A stretch of DNA of 64,000 bases from the NCBI GenBank assembly GCA_963784995.1, contig CAWATZ010000013.1:1302001-1366000 (forward strand), read 5' to 3'. This document shows, piece after piece, positions 1-9,900 of the stretch. The notes under the pieces were generated by a model. The model was not told the origin of the DNA, searched no databases, and saw only the letters and a program-made list of their open reading frames with translations. The position numbers were made by a program, and so were the translations under genes. The DNA comes from CAWATZ01 sp963784995. GTDB lineage: Bacteria; Planctomycetota; Planctomycetia; Gemmatales; Gemmataceae. Each line of letters starts with the position of its first letter. Position 1 is the first letter of the stretch.

Positions 1-2
1 AG

Positions 3-122
3 GACGGCTTCCAGGTGCTGATGTGCGACGGCTCGGTCCGCTTCCTGCAAAACAGCCTCGACAAGCAGACCCGCCGACTGATGATCCAGCGCAACGATGG
101 CATGCCGATCTGGCTGCCGTGA
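3..122 (+). CDS. DUF1559-family protein, C-terminal fragment (5' end outside window)
   Basis: The frame is open from the window edge to a TGA at 120-122 and gives 39 residues. It contains 'CDGSVRFL' followed by a short tail. A 'DGSVRF' motif close to the C-terminus is the hallmark (H-X9-DG) of the large planctomycete DUF1559 family of pilin-like exported proteins with an N-terminal methylation motif. The N-terminus that would confirm the family is outside the window. A long palindrome follows within about 55 bases of the stop and may end the transcript. Family assignment rests on one short motif. Confidence 0.6.
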   Translation, partial: DGFQVLMCDGSVRFLQNSLDKQTRRLMIQRNDGMPIWLP

Positions 123-174
123 GGGCGGGCGTTTGGTGAGCGACTCAGCAAGAGAACGGCCGGCTCGCCCTCGA

Positions 175-280
175 CCCAGGGCGATGCCCTGGGCTATCGT
201 GTTGCGCCCCTTCGGGGCGGAAGACCACAGCCAACAGCCCCGAAGGGGCGCAACACGATAGCCCAGGGCATCGCCCTGGG
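175..280. repeat. Intergenic palindrome, family P1 (copy 1)
   Basis: The left arm runs from CCCAGGGCGATGCCCTGGG through CTATCGTGTTGCGCC to CCTTCGGGG. The right arm is its reverse complement and ends at 280. Related copies lie at 53598-53696 and 63351-63477, with a diverged copy at 55430-55528. All share the core GCCCCTTCGGGGC. It lies between the DUF1559 gene and the ABC operon. Confidence 0.9.
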
Positions 281-417
281 TGCCCTGGGTGGGAGCGGGA
301 GCATTTGCGCGTCGGCCTAAACAAGAGATCCAACGATCCGCAAAGATTTCCGCCGTCCGGACGAAGAAACTTGTGTTGGTGCGTGTCAATCCACTCCAAA
401 CCGCGCTGAGAGTGCGC

Positions 418-1326
418 ATGCTCTTTCAACTCGAGGCCGTCACCAAAACCTACGGCAGAGTCACGGCCCTCAACAACCTGTCCGTGACGGTGCCGGCGGG
501 CGCCATCGGCTTGCTGGGTCCGAACGGCTCCGGCAAGACGACGCTGCTCCGCACCCTGCTCGGGCTCATCTCCATTGACGCCGGCTCGGGCCAGGTCCTC
601 GGCAAGGACTTTCGCCGCCGGCAGCTCGACATTCGCCGGGAGGTGGGCTTCGCGCCCGAAGACGAGTGTCTGTTCCCCCGGGTCGCCGGCGTCGAGTTTG
701 TCGCCTACGCCGGCGAGCTGGTCGGGATGGGACCGAAGGACGCCATGCAGCGGTCCCACGAGGTCCTGGACTACGTCGGCCTGGGCGAGGCGCGCTATCG
801 CAAGGTCGAGTCGTATTCCTCCGGCATGAAGCAGCGTCTCCAGCTCGCCTCGGCCATCGTCCACGACCCCAGGCTGCTGATCCTCGACGAACCGACCAAC
901 GGCATGGACCCGGCCGGGCGGGAAGAGGTGCTGGAACTGGCCCGCGACCTGGCCCACAACAAGGGCATGAGCCTGATCTTTTCCAGCCACCTGCTGCCGG
1001 ACGTCGAGGCGGTGTGCGATCACGTCGTCGTGCTGGGCAGCGGCAAGCTGCTGGCGGAGGGCAAGATCCGCGACCTGAAGCAGCTGCATGACCGGTATTT
1101 CGAGGTCCGGCTCAAGGCTGGCTCCGAGGACTTCGCCCGCCGGCTGGCGGAGCTGGGCTGCACGGCGGAACGCCGGGACGACCGGCTGCTGGTCCAGCTC
1201 CCCGAGGGCGGCTCGCCGCAACTGCTGTGGCAGATCGCGGCCGAGCAGGGACAGCAGATCCGCCATCTGCGGCCGCTGCGCAGCACCCTGGAAGAAGTGT
1301 TCCTCAAAGCCGTGGAGCAAGCGTAA
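418..1326 (+). CDS. ABC-2 type exporter, ATP-binding subunit (first)
   Basis: Cytoplasmic ATPase of an ABC exporter, about 302 residues. Walker A GPNGSGKT is at residues 34-41, the signature SYSSGMKQ at 132-139, Walker B LLILDEP at about 153-159 and the H-loop SSH at about 190. The C-terminal 90 residues form the regulatory extension seen in CcmA/NatA-like ATPases. ATG 418 is chosen because the family N-terminus begins with the beta strand 'LFQLEAV'; an upstream in-frame start would translate the palindrome. The stop TAA overlaps the ATG of the permease by one base, which implies translational coupling. Substrate unknown. The gene is intact, unlike the next three. Confidence 0.88.
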   Translation: MLFQLEAVTKTYGRVTALNNLSVTVPAGAIGLLGPNGSGKTTLLRTLLGLISIDAGSGQVLGKDFRRRQLDIRREVGFAPEDECLFPRVAGVEFVAYAGELVGMGPKDAMQRSHEVLDYVGLGEARYRKVESYSSGMKQRLQLASAIVHDPRLLILDEPTNGMDPAGREEVLELARDLAHNKGMSLIFSSHLLPDVEAVCDHVVVLGSGKLLAEGKIRDLKQLHDRYFEVRLKAGSEDFARRLAELGCTAERRDDRLLVQLPEGGSPQLLWQIAAEQGQQIRHLRPLRSTLEEVFLKAVEQA

Positions 1327-2478
1327 TGCCCATCTTCGATCAAGGCTATCAGCACTGGTCGGGAACTCTGTCCGGGCACGCCTGGCGCTGGTGGACGATC
1401 ACCCGGCACGGCATCCGGGTCGGAGCGAAGAACCGCTTTCCTCCGTATCCTGGTCATCGCCTCCTGGATGCCGGCGGTGGCCCTGGCTGCCATCCTCTGC
1501 CTGTGGGGACTTGTGGAGCAGAAGTCCGGGCTCATCGCCTCGCTGATGCGGATGCTGGCCGAAATGTTTCCCTCCGAGGTGCTGGCCGAGCCGCGCGACT
1601 ACCGCCTGGTGGTCTGGACGCTGGGCTACCACTATTTCTTGCAGATCGAGCTGCGGCTCTCGATGATCGTGGTCTTGCTGGTCGGCCCCGCTCTCATCAG
1701 CCAGGACCTGCGCTTCAACGCCTTGCCGCTCTACTTCTCCCGGCCGCTGCGGCGGATCGATTATTTCCTCGGCAAGCTGGGCGTGATCGGTTGGTTCCTT
1801 GGCCTGGTGGTCATCTTGCCCTCGCTGATCGCCTACGTTCTCGGCCTGCTGTTCAGCCTGGATCTTGCCACGGTCTGGGACACCTTTCCCCTGCTGCTGG
1901 CCAGCCTTGCTTATGGTGCGGTCATTGTCCTGTCCGCGGGATCACTGATGCTGGCGCTGTCGTCGCTGACACGGAACTCCCGCTACGTCGCTCTCTTCTG
2001 GCTGGGGCTCTGGCTCATCAGCAGCATCGTCGCAGGAATTCTCGATGAAGCCGAGCGCGACCAGCGCCACCACGCCCTGGGCCGCAAGATCATGGCGGAA
2101 CACCCGAGCCGGAAGCCTCCGGAGAAACCGCTGACGCGCGAGGAGGAACTGGCCCAGCAGTGCGCCTGGGCAGGAGTTTTCCTTCAAAGCACACCAGGAA
2201 ATGCAGGCGGAGGAGTTCCGGGCCTCCAGGACCAACTGGAGGCCGCTGGTGTCCTACACCGCCAACCTGTCGCGCATCGGCAGCAGCTGCTCGGCACCGA
2301 CGGCGCCTGGAGGAAGTTGAGCGAGGTCATGCCGGCCGAGCTTCGGGACGAGGTCTTGCGGAACACCCTGGGCCCGCAATATCCCTGGTACTGGTCGGCC
2401 GGCGTGCTGGTCGCCCTTTTTGGACTTTCCGCATGGATCCTGAACTTCCGCGTCCGATCGCTGGATCGGCTGAAGTGA
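1326..2478 (+). CDS. ABC-2 type exporter, permease subunit (first), frameshifted in this sequence
   Basis: Integral membrane permease paired with the preceding ATPase, about 380 residues when reading frames are joined. It starts at ATG 1326, overlapping the ATPase stop, with a cytoplasmic N-terminus 'MPIFDQGYQHWSG'. Hydrophobic segments follow at about 1440-1520, 1640-1710, 1780-1960 and 1975-2040, with a last segment near 2395-2445. Joining the frames needs a one-base shift near 1438 and two compensating shifts near 2172 and 2283, which bracket the soluble stretch containing 'QEFSFKAHQEMQAEEF'. Compensating shifts around sensible sequence suggest sequencing indels rather than decay. It ends at TGA 2476-2478, overlapping the next GTG start. 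Confidence 0.75.
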
Positions 2479-3399
2479 GCCCGGTCGTCGAGTTCCACGA
2501 GGTCTCCAAGTGGTACGGCAACGTCATCGGCATCAACAGGCTGAACCTGCGCATCCCGGCCGGGGTGACCGGGCTGCTCGGTCCCAACGGCGCGGGCAAA
2601 TCGACGCTGCTCCAACTGGCGACCGGCCAGCTCTATCCCAGCCAGGGAACGGTGCGCGTCCTCGGCCAGCGCGTCTGGAACAACCCGGCCCTGAACCGCC
2701 ACATCGGCCTGTGTCCGGAGCAGGATGCCTTTTACGAGTGGATGACCGGCATGGATTTCGTCTGCACCTGCGCCCGCCTCTCGGGGATGCGTCGGGCCGA
2801 GGCCCGGGACGCGGCCGCGGTACACCCTGGAAGCGGTGGGCATGACCAAAAACCGCGACCGGGCGGTCCGCGGCTACTCCAAGGGGATGCGGCAGCGGAC
2901 CAAGCTGGCCCAGGCTCTGGTCCACGATCCCGCCGTGCTGTTCCTGGACGAGCCGCTGACCGGCACCGACCCGGTGGCCCGGCGCGACCTGATGGACATC
3001 ATCCAGCGGCTCGCCGGCGAGGGGAAGAGCGTCCTGGTCTCCAGCCACGTCCTGCACGAGGTGGAGGCGCTGACGCCGAACATCGTCCTCTTGAATCGCG
3101 GCCGGCTGGTGGCCGAGGGCCACGTCCGCGAGATCCGCGACCTGATCGACAAGCATCCGCACCACATCGTCCTGGTCTGCGACGAGTACCGCAAACTGGC
3201 GGCCCGGCTGCTGGCGTGGGAGGACGTGGAAGGGGTGAAGGTGCTGGCGAAGGAGCGCGGCGTGATGGTCGAAACGCGGTCGCCGGACGCCTTTTACCGG
3301 CGCCTGCCGGAGCTTTCGCTGGAGGACGGGCTGGCCATCCGCGAGGTGTACTCCGACGACGACAATCTGGAAGCCGTGTTCAAGTACCTGGTGAAATAA
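2475..3399 (+). CDS. ABC-2 type exporter, ATP-binding subunit (second), one frameshift
   Basis: A second ABC ATPase of about 308 residues. The GTG start at 2475 overlaps the permease stop (GTGA). Walker A GPNGAGKS lies near residues 37-44. The signature 'YSKGMRQR' and Walker B 'VLFLDEP' are read in a second frame after a one-base shift near 2818, where 'EARDAAA' should continue into 'RYTLEAVGMTKNRD'. The H-loop is 'SSHVLHE'. All motifs of an active ATPase are present once the frames are joined. It sits between the two permeases, so the operon encodes either two related transporters or one heterodimeric exporter. Confidence 0.8.
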
Positions 3400-4261
3400 A
3401 TGAGCGCCGCACCACCCCTGACATTCAACCCCACTCCGCTGTGGGCGCTGTACCAGTTAACCTTGCGGCAGCACCTGCACGGCAAGCGCTGGATGGTGGC
3501 GGGCGCCCTGTTCCTGCTGCCGGCCGGCCTTGGCCGGGCTGGTGCGTGCGACCGCCCCGGACGTGCCCGCTATCATGCTGGAGTTCCTGTTCGTGTTCAT
3601 GCTCATTCCGCAGGCGCTCTTGCCCCTGCTGGCGCTGCTGTACGGCTCGGGCATCATCCAGGACGAGCAGGAAGAGCAGACCTTCACCTATCTGCTGATC
3701 CGGCCGATCCCCCGCTGGGCGATTTACGCGATCAAGGTGCTGGCCACGCTGACGACCACGGTGGTCCTTACCGCGGTGTTCACGACGCTGACCTACGCGG
3801 TGATTTACGTCGGCTCACCGACGCCCCCCGAGGACGTCCCGCTCCGCTGCTGCAAGGCGGTTGGCATCCACGCTCTGGCGGTTACCGCCTATTGCTGTCT
3901 CTTCGGCGTCATGAGCCTGCTCACCAAACGGACGCTGATCTACGGCTTCCTGTACGCGGCCTTCTTTGAAGGGCTGCTGGCCAACCTGCCGTTCAGCACC
4001 CGGTTGCTGTCGATCATTTATTACGCTCGCCTGATCGCCTACCGATCCATGACGTTTCAATTCACGGAAAACGGGCGCAAGATCGACATGGGGGCGGAGG
4101 CGTGGCAGCTGGACGTCAAGAACGATCCGTCGCTGCTGGAACATCCCTCCCTGGGTACGTGCCTGACGGTGCTGCTGGTCGGCAGCCTCGTCTGTTTGGT
4201 GCTGGGAGCGTACCTCTGCTCCCGACGGGAATTTCACGTGAAGACGCCGGAAGGCAGCTGA
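3400..4261 (+). CDS. ABC-2 type exporter, permease subunit (second), one frameshift
   Basis: Membrane permease of about 287 residues. The ATG directly follows the TAA of the second ATPase (TAAATG). The first 44 residues ('MSAAPPLTFNPTPLWALYQL') are in one frame. A one-base shift near 3527 leads into 'LAGLVRATAPDVPAIM' and several hydrophobic helices, including 'MLIPQALLPLLALLYGSG' and a C-terminal 'LVGSLVCLVLGAYLCSRRE'. The 'DEQEEQTFTYLLIRPI' segment resembles the amphipathic loop after TM2 in ABC-2 permeases. It is the last clear gene of the four-gene operon. Substrate unknown. Confidence 0.78.
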
Positions 4262-4278
4262 GAACAGGGACCAGGACC

Positions 4279-4624
4279 ATGCTTCGTCTTGTTGCCCTCG
4301 ATCTGCTCCAGGCGCTGCTGCCTCTCGCCCTTGGCGTTGCCGCGTTCCTGGCGGGCAGCCCGGCTGCGGCGTCTGCCGCGCTGGCTCTGGCGGAGCGTGC
4401 TGGTGCTGGTCGTGGGCGCTGTCGTCGCTCTGGCCGTACTCTTCTTGCTGGTGCGGCTCTTGCCAGTGGTCCGTGACGGGGCAGGGCCCCACGTTGTGGC
4501 ACGGTCTCCCACGTTGTGGCACGGTCTCCCGACCGTGCCACAACGTGGGGGAGACCCTGCCACCACGTTGTGGCACCACCCTGAGCTGGACCTTTCTTCT
4601 CCTGCTCGACGGCTCGACCGCTGA
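4279..4624 (+). CDS. Possible small membrane protein after the ABC operon, frameshifted
   Basis: An ATG 18 bases after the second permease opens a frame with a hydrophobic start ('LDLLQALLPLALGVAAFLAG'). A shift near 4385 leads to 'WLWRSVLVLVVGAVVALAVL', another membrane segment. The frame then runs through palindromic repeats and stops at 4622-4624. Two membrane helices of about 20 residues each would make a small membrane protein, possibly linked to the exporter. No family is recognised. The last 45 residues come from repeat DNA. It may not be a gene. Confidence 0.3.
4485..4592. repeat. Palindromic repeat cluster (CCCACGTTGTGGCACGG family)
   Basis: The unit CCCACGTTGTGGCACGGTCT occurs twice in direct orientation and is followed by its inverted form GACCGTGCCACAACGTGGG and a further partial copy near 4563-4580. 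Together they form a strong hairpin between the ABC operon and the oxidoreductase and could act as a transcript end. From 4593 to 4822 nothing else is recognised. Confidence 0.8.
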
Positions 4625-4822
4625 CCAGGGACTCGGGATTCTCCGACGCCCTTTGCCGAAACCAGTGGCGGCTGAGCCCTCCCCCATCGAAAAATGCCTC
4701 CCCACCCCTGGCAAGCGGCCTGCCGGTCGGATAGGATCGGCAGTGGCTGGCCACCGGCCAGCCGGATCAGTCCCTCCTGACCTGACCAACCCTGCACCTG
4801 CCCGCGAATGAGGAACCTCCTG

Positions 4823-6151
4823 ATGACGACTTCTCCCGTGACCCGGCGAACTGCACTGAAGCAGCTGACGGCCGCCGGTCTGTCCTTGCCGTTTGTCTTT
4901 CGCGCCCACGGCTCGGCCGCCCCGAGCGAGACTTTGCTGCACGCCAGCTTCGGCGCCTCGGGCATGGCCTGGGCCGACATCAAGTCGCTGACCGCCAGCA
5001 AGAACCTCAAGCTGGTGGCGGTCGCCGACGTCGATCTGAACCGCGTCGGCGAGGTCAAGAACCGCTTTCCCGACGTCAAGGTGTACCAGGACTGGCGCGA
5101 GCTGCTCGACAAGGAGAAGGGCCTCAACTCGGTCAACGTGTCCACCCCGGACCACGTGCACGCTCCGATCACCATGCGGGCGATGCAGCAGGGCCTGCAC
5201 GTCTACACGCAGAAGCCGCTGACGCAGACGATTTACGAGGCCCGCCAGCTGACCCGGGTGGCCGGCGAGAGGAAGCTGGTCAGCCAGATGGGCATTCAGA
5301 TCCACTCGGACGCGGTCCATCGCACCGTGGTCGCCATCATCCAGGACGGGGCCATCGGCAAGGTCAAGGAGGTCCACAGCTGGAGCGGCAAGAAATGGGG
5401 CGACCGCAATCCGCGTCCCGATCGCACGGACCCGGTGCCAGCGGGCTTCAACTGGGACTTCTGGCTGGGCGTGGCGGCCGAGCGGCCGTTCATCGGCAAC
5501 AAGTACTATCACCCGGGCGAATGGCGCAAGCGGCTGGACTTCGGCACCGGCACCTTCGGCGACATGGGCTGCCACATCCTCGATCCGGTGTTCACCTCTC
5601 TGGCCCTGACCTATCCCAAAACGGTGCGCGCGGAGAGCGGCGAGCCCAACGCCGACAGCTGGGGCCTGGATTGCCAGGTGCAATACGTTTTCCCCACCAC
5701 GCCGCACACGACCGAAACGCTGACCCTCACCTGGTACGACGGCGACCGCCGGCCGCCCGCCGAGGTCCAGGCCCTGATCGGCAAGCGCAAACTGAACGAT
5801 CAGGGGTCAATCTACATTGGTACGAAAGGAATCCTCTATTCGCCGTACATCGCGGCCCCGGTGCTGCTGCCGGCAGAGCAGTTCGCGGACTACAAGGTCC
5901 CCAAGGTCGGCGGTGAGAACCACTACCTCCAGTTTGTCGAGGCTTGCCGGGGCAACGGTAAGACGTCCGCTCCCTTCTCCTATTCGGGGCCGCTGACCGA
6001 GTCGGTCCTGCTCGGCTGCCTGGCCACACGCTTCCCCAGGAAGACCCTGGAGTGGGACTCCGAGAAGCTGGTGGTGGTCAACGTCCGGGCCGCGAACGAG
6101 TTTGTCCGGCGACGCTACCGCAAGGGCTGGGAGGTGGAGGGACTGAGCTGA
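4823..6151 (+). CDS. Tat-exported Gfo/Idh/MocA-family oxidoreductase
   Basis: NAD(P)-dependent sugar-type oxidoreductase, about 442 residues. The N-terminus carries a twin-arginine signal ('TRRTALKQ') and a hydrophobic stretch, 'LTAAGLSLPFVFRAHGSAA', so export by Tat is likely. The Rossmann core has 'FGASGMAW' and 'LVAVADVD', followed by 'STPDHVHAPITMRAM' and the catalytic-site motif 'QKPLTQTIYEAR', where the usual family form is E-K-P. The C-terminal half holds 'DMGCHILDP', typical of the substrate-binding domain. ATG 4823 is preferred to 4808 because GAGGAA lies 7 bases upstream of it. This group is very abundant in planctomycetes. The sugar substrate cannot be told. The gene is unbroken. 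Confidence 0.88.
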   Translation: MTTSPVTRRTALKQLTAAGLSLPFVFRAHGSAAPSETLLHASFGASGMAWADIKSLTASKNLKLVAVADVDLNRVGEVKNRFPDVKVYQDWRELLDKEKGLNSVNVSTPDHVHAPITMRAMQQGLHVYTQKPLTQTIYEARQLTRVAGERKLVSQMGIQIHSDAVHRTVVAIIQDGAIGKVKEVHSWSGKKWGDRNPRPDRTDPVPAGFNWDFWLGVAAERPFIGNKYYHPGEWRKRLDFGTGTFGDMGCHILDPVFTSLALTYPKTVRAESGEPNADSWGLDCQVQYVFPTTPHTTETLTLTWYDGDRRPPAEVQALIGKRKLNDQGSIYIGTKGILYSPYIAAPVLLPAEQFADYKVPKVGGENHYLQFVEACRGNGKTSAPFSYSGPLTESVLLGCLATRFPRKTLEWDSEKLVVVNVRAANEFVRRRYRKGWEVEGLS

Positions 6152-6193
6152 TCCGAGGAAGAGACTCCTCACCAGCATGCAGGAAAAAAATGA

Positions 6194-6416
6194 CTGACCG
6201 TCACGGATTTTGGGGAGGAAGGGGACACCGAGACCCAAGGGGTGAGACCGCCACACCGCCAACGGCGCAGAATGCTGGCGGTCTGGCCAGGAAATGTCCA
6301 GGCGTGTCTGTGATTGCCTCACGGATGACAAAAAAGCGACACCGCCAACACGCCACTATCACACGCCTTCGCTTCTTGCCCTCTTCTGGCACTTCCCCAC
6401 AATCCGTGACGGTCAG
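6194..6416. mobile_element. MITE-like element with terminal inverted repeats
   Basis: The left end CTGACCGTCACGGATTTTGG (6194-6213) is matched in inverse by CCACAATCCGTGACGGTCAG (6397-6416). The 220-bp interior has no convincing gene. It contains, on the minus strand, a three-box repeat that also occurs at 27640-27760 and 38670-38790. No transposase is present, so any mobility would need one supplied in trans. Confidence 0.6.
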
Positions 6417-6901
6417 AAAAATGACAAAATGAATCGACAAAAAAGTCGCTTGCTGACGCAAATGGCCCTTGACAATCGATCCGGGGATGAGAGAATGCCC
6501 AGGACATTGGTGAGTTTATGAGAAAAGGGATCGTATCCAGACTCAGCTGTGTTTTTCTACCAAAGCGTGACTCCAGGATGAAGTCCCATGAACTTTCGCA
6601 CGGCTTCTTTGCATGGCCGGAGTTTCTCCTGGCCTGATCGGTTGACAAGCCCCTCTTTCCTCCCTTCGGCAAGAGACGTTCCTCTGCAGCTTGTTTCAAG
6701 CAATTTGCAGGACTTTGAGTGACTCTTGGCGTCTCCTGGCGCCATTTCCCGGGAAGCCCTTGATTCATGGATTTCCCGCGGGAAAATGAGGCTGAACGGC
6801 AACGTCTGAACATGCGATCAGACAACAGCCGCAAGTGAATCGGTTCCGTTGCCCAGGGGTGCCTTGTTGTGCCCCTTCCCGATTGCTGAAGGAATTGCCT
6901 C
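6417..6901 (+). other. Intergenic leader region of the giant RHS gene
   Basis: No gene is seen in these 485 bases, which are less G+C-rich than their neighbours. A TTGACA at 6469-6474 followed 16 bases later by GAGAAT (6491-6496) is a weak sigma70-like promoter candidate and would leave a leader of about 400 bases. AAGGAA at 6889-6894 is a plausible ribosome binding site for the start at 6902. Confidence 0.3.
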
Positions 6902-9900
6902 GTGATGCGCCTCCGCTCGACTTCTCTGGTGTCACGTTCTCTGGCCGCTGTCCAGCACTGGCTGCGGCAGACCTGGATCAGTGGACTCTCTTTGCCTGGC
7001 TGGCTGCGTGACTGGACGGCCCGCTGGTTCGCGCCCCGGAGCGTGGTCCCCATCCGAAGGACGGCACGCCTGGGCCTGGACCGGCTGGAAGATCGCAACA
7101 GCCCCAACGATCCCTTCGGCATTGGCGCAACCGCTCTGTTCGGCCCCTACGTGGCGTCGCTGACGCCGACAGGCGTGCTGTGGCAAGGTTGGGGCCCGGC
7201 GCCAGGGGAACTGCCGGCCGTGGTGCCGGCCAGCTCGACCGCGCCTGTGGCCTTTCTCGCCGGAGGGACCAACCCGCTGCTGCCTCCTGGGCTGGCCACG
7301 CCACCGTTCCTGGCCCAGCCCGGGCTGGGCGGCACGCCTGGCAGCGGGACGATCGATGCCAGCCCCCTGCAAAGCAACCCGACCTCGACGGTCAACGCCA
7401 GCACGGCCTTGAACGCGAATTACTGGCTGGGCGACCCGCTGGCTCAGAACCTGTTCGCCGCTCTCAGCTCACCGCTGGACAACCCGGCTGCCAGGCAAGC
7501 AACCCCTCCACAAAGCCCCAATAGTGGCGGAGGCGGCGGGGGCGGAGGAGGCGGTGGTGGAGGCAGTGGGAGTGGCGGGGGTGGGGGCGGTGCCGCGGCA
7601 GGCTCCGCAGCCGGCGGTTCCAGTGGGCCCAGCACGCCCGCCAATGCCTTGGCCCAGAACCTCCTCAACCTGGCTGGCCTGTTCACCCAGGGCACTGCTC
7701 CCGCGGCGACCGGCTCCACGCCGGCTGCCGCTCCAGTCAGCCATGGACCGGCTCCTGCCGCGCCGGCAACTCCTCCCGCACCAACCACGCTGGCACGTAA
7801 CTCGAACCCGGTCCCGGTTCCGCATGCCTCTTCTGGCGGCGTGCCCACTCCGGTCACGCCCAAATCTCCGTCCGGCAAGGAAAAAGCGCCCCCGACGACC
7901 AGCAACCTCACTGCGCAATCAACTTCAAGCAGCAATTCGACATCGGCTCCTTCCGGGCGCTGGATGCGGCCCAGTACGTCCTGGACCCGCCCGAGGGGCA
8001 AACGTTCACGACCACGGTCGGCTCGTTCACGCCCAGCATCGGCACGACGATCGGCAACTACACCGCTACCGTTACCTGGATGGATGGCCAGAACTCGCCG
8101 GCCACTCTCACCAGTGACGGCAACGGCGGCGTCATTGTTACCGGCACGCATGCCTACGCCGAGGCCGGCACCTATGCTCCCGAGGTCACGGTCAACGACG
8201 GCAGCGTCGTCTGGGACGTGCTGCACCAGAGCACCGTCATCATCACCGACGCGCCACTGACCGACTTGACTCTCTCCCAGTCCCTGGTCGCCCCCACGGC
8301 CACGCTCACCGAAGGCACACCTTACAACGACACCGTCGCCACCTTCACCGACACCAACTCGCTGGGCCAGGCCAGCGACCAGACCGCCACCATCACCTGG
8401 GGCGACGGCAGCACCTCTCTGGGAACAGTCGTGGCCCTGGGACAGGGCAATTTCAGCGTTGACGCGGACCACGCCTACGCCGAGGCCGGCAGTTACCCGC
8501 TCACTGTTCAGATCAACGACGCCAGGGGAGCCAGCCTCAGCGCCAGCGGCACCATCGCCGTCGTCGATGCTCGCTCTGACCGGCTCAGGGCCAGAACGTC
8601 GTCGCCCAGGCCACGCTGCCGTTCACCGGCTTGCTGGCCACCTTCCAGGACAGCAACCCTGACAGCAAGCTCAGCGACTTCACGGCCACCATCAACTGGG
8701 GCGACAGCACCGTCACCACGGCAGGCACCGTGCAATTGCTGCCGGGTTCTGGCATCGGCGTCACCGGGACGCACACCTACGCAGCGCCGGGCAGCGACAC
8801 GATCACCGTTACCTTGAACGATGCCGGCGGCAGCAGTGACACGGTCACCGGCAGCGCCCAGGTGCTCGACCCGTTCAACCTGGCCGGGGTGGGCCAGGAC
8901 ATCCTGGCGACCCAGGCCGCCTCGTGGACGGGCTCGGTGGCCACCTTCCAGGTCTCGGGCGCCTCGGCGACGGCCGGGGATTTCTCGGCCCAGATCGACT
9001 GGGGCGACAGCACGTCCTCCCCGGCAACGATCTCGGCCAATGCCTCCGGTGGCTTCAGCGTCAATGGCACCCACACCTATGCTGGGCTCGGCGGGCAATC
9101 TCTCAGCATCATCCTCACCGACGAGTTCGGCCAGGCGATCACCATCGGCGCCTCGGCCCTGGTCGTGCCTGCGCCGCTGACAGCCAGCACCGCCCTCATC
9201 ACCGCCTCGGCCGGCGTGCCGTACACTTCTGCACTGACAACCTTCACCGACAGCGATGGAGACACCGCTGCCGGCGACTTCTCCGCGACCGTTTACTGGG
9301 AGGACGGCACCACTTCGGCTGCAACCATCACGGCCAACGGCCAGGGCGGCTTCACCGTTACCAGCGGCCATGCCTTTACCCAGCCCGGCTCCACCACGAT
9401 CACGATCGCGATTACCGAGCAGGGTGGCAGTCAGGCGCTCGTCACCGTGCCGGTCTTTGTGGATGGGGAGGCCGTCACCGGCTCCAGCCCCACCCTGACG
9501 GAGGGGGCCGCTGCTCCTTCACTGACCCTGGCTACCTTTACCGACAATTTCGGCGACAGCAACCCCGCGGACTTCGCTGCCGCCATTGCCTGGGGCAATG
9601 GCGACACGTCCACGGGCGCCATTGTCTGGGATCCGACCAACCAGGTCTTCGACGTCTCCAGTAACTATGCCTATCCCGAAGAGGGTGCCTATCAGGCGAC
9701 CATCACCATCACCAGCGCCAGCAACGGCGCCATCGGCCAGGGAACAGACACGGTCACGGTCAACGATGCACCTCTGACAGCCGCGGGCACCTCATTGCTG
9801 GCCATTCCGGGAACTGCCGTTACCGGCGCCATCGCCACCTTTACAGATGCCGATCCCAATGGTGCGGTGGCTGATTACGCGGCGACGATCGACTGGGGTG

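Noticed and set aside
3815..5707. Minus-strand 630-codon frame over the oxidoreductase
   Set aside because: It is antisense to the plus-strand Gfo/Idh/MocA gene, which has all family motifs. The antisense product is His/Gln/Arg-rich without motifs.
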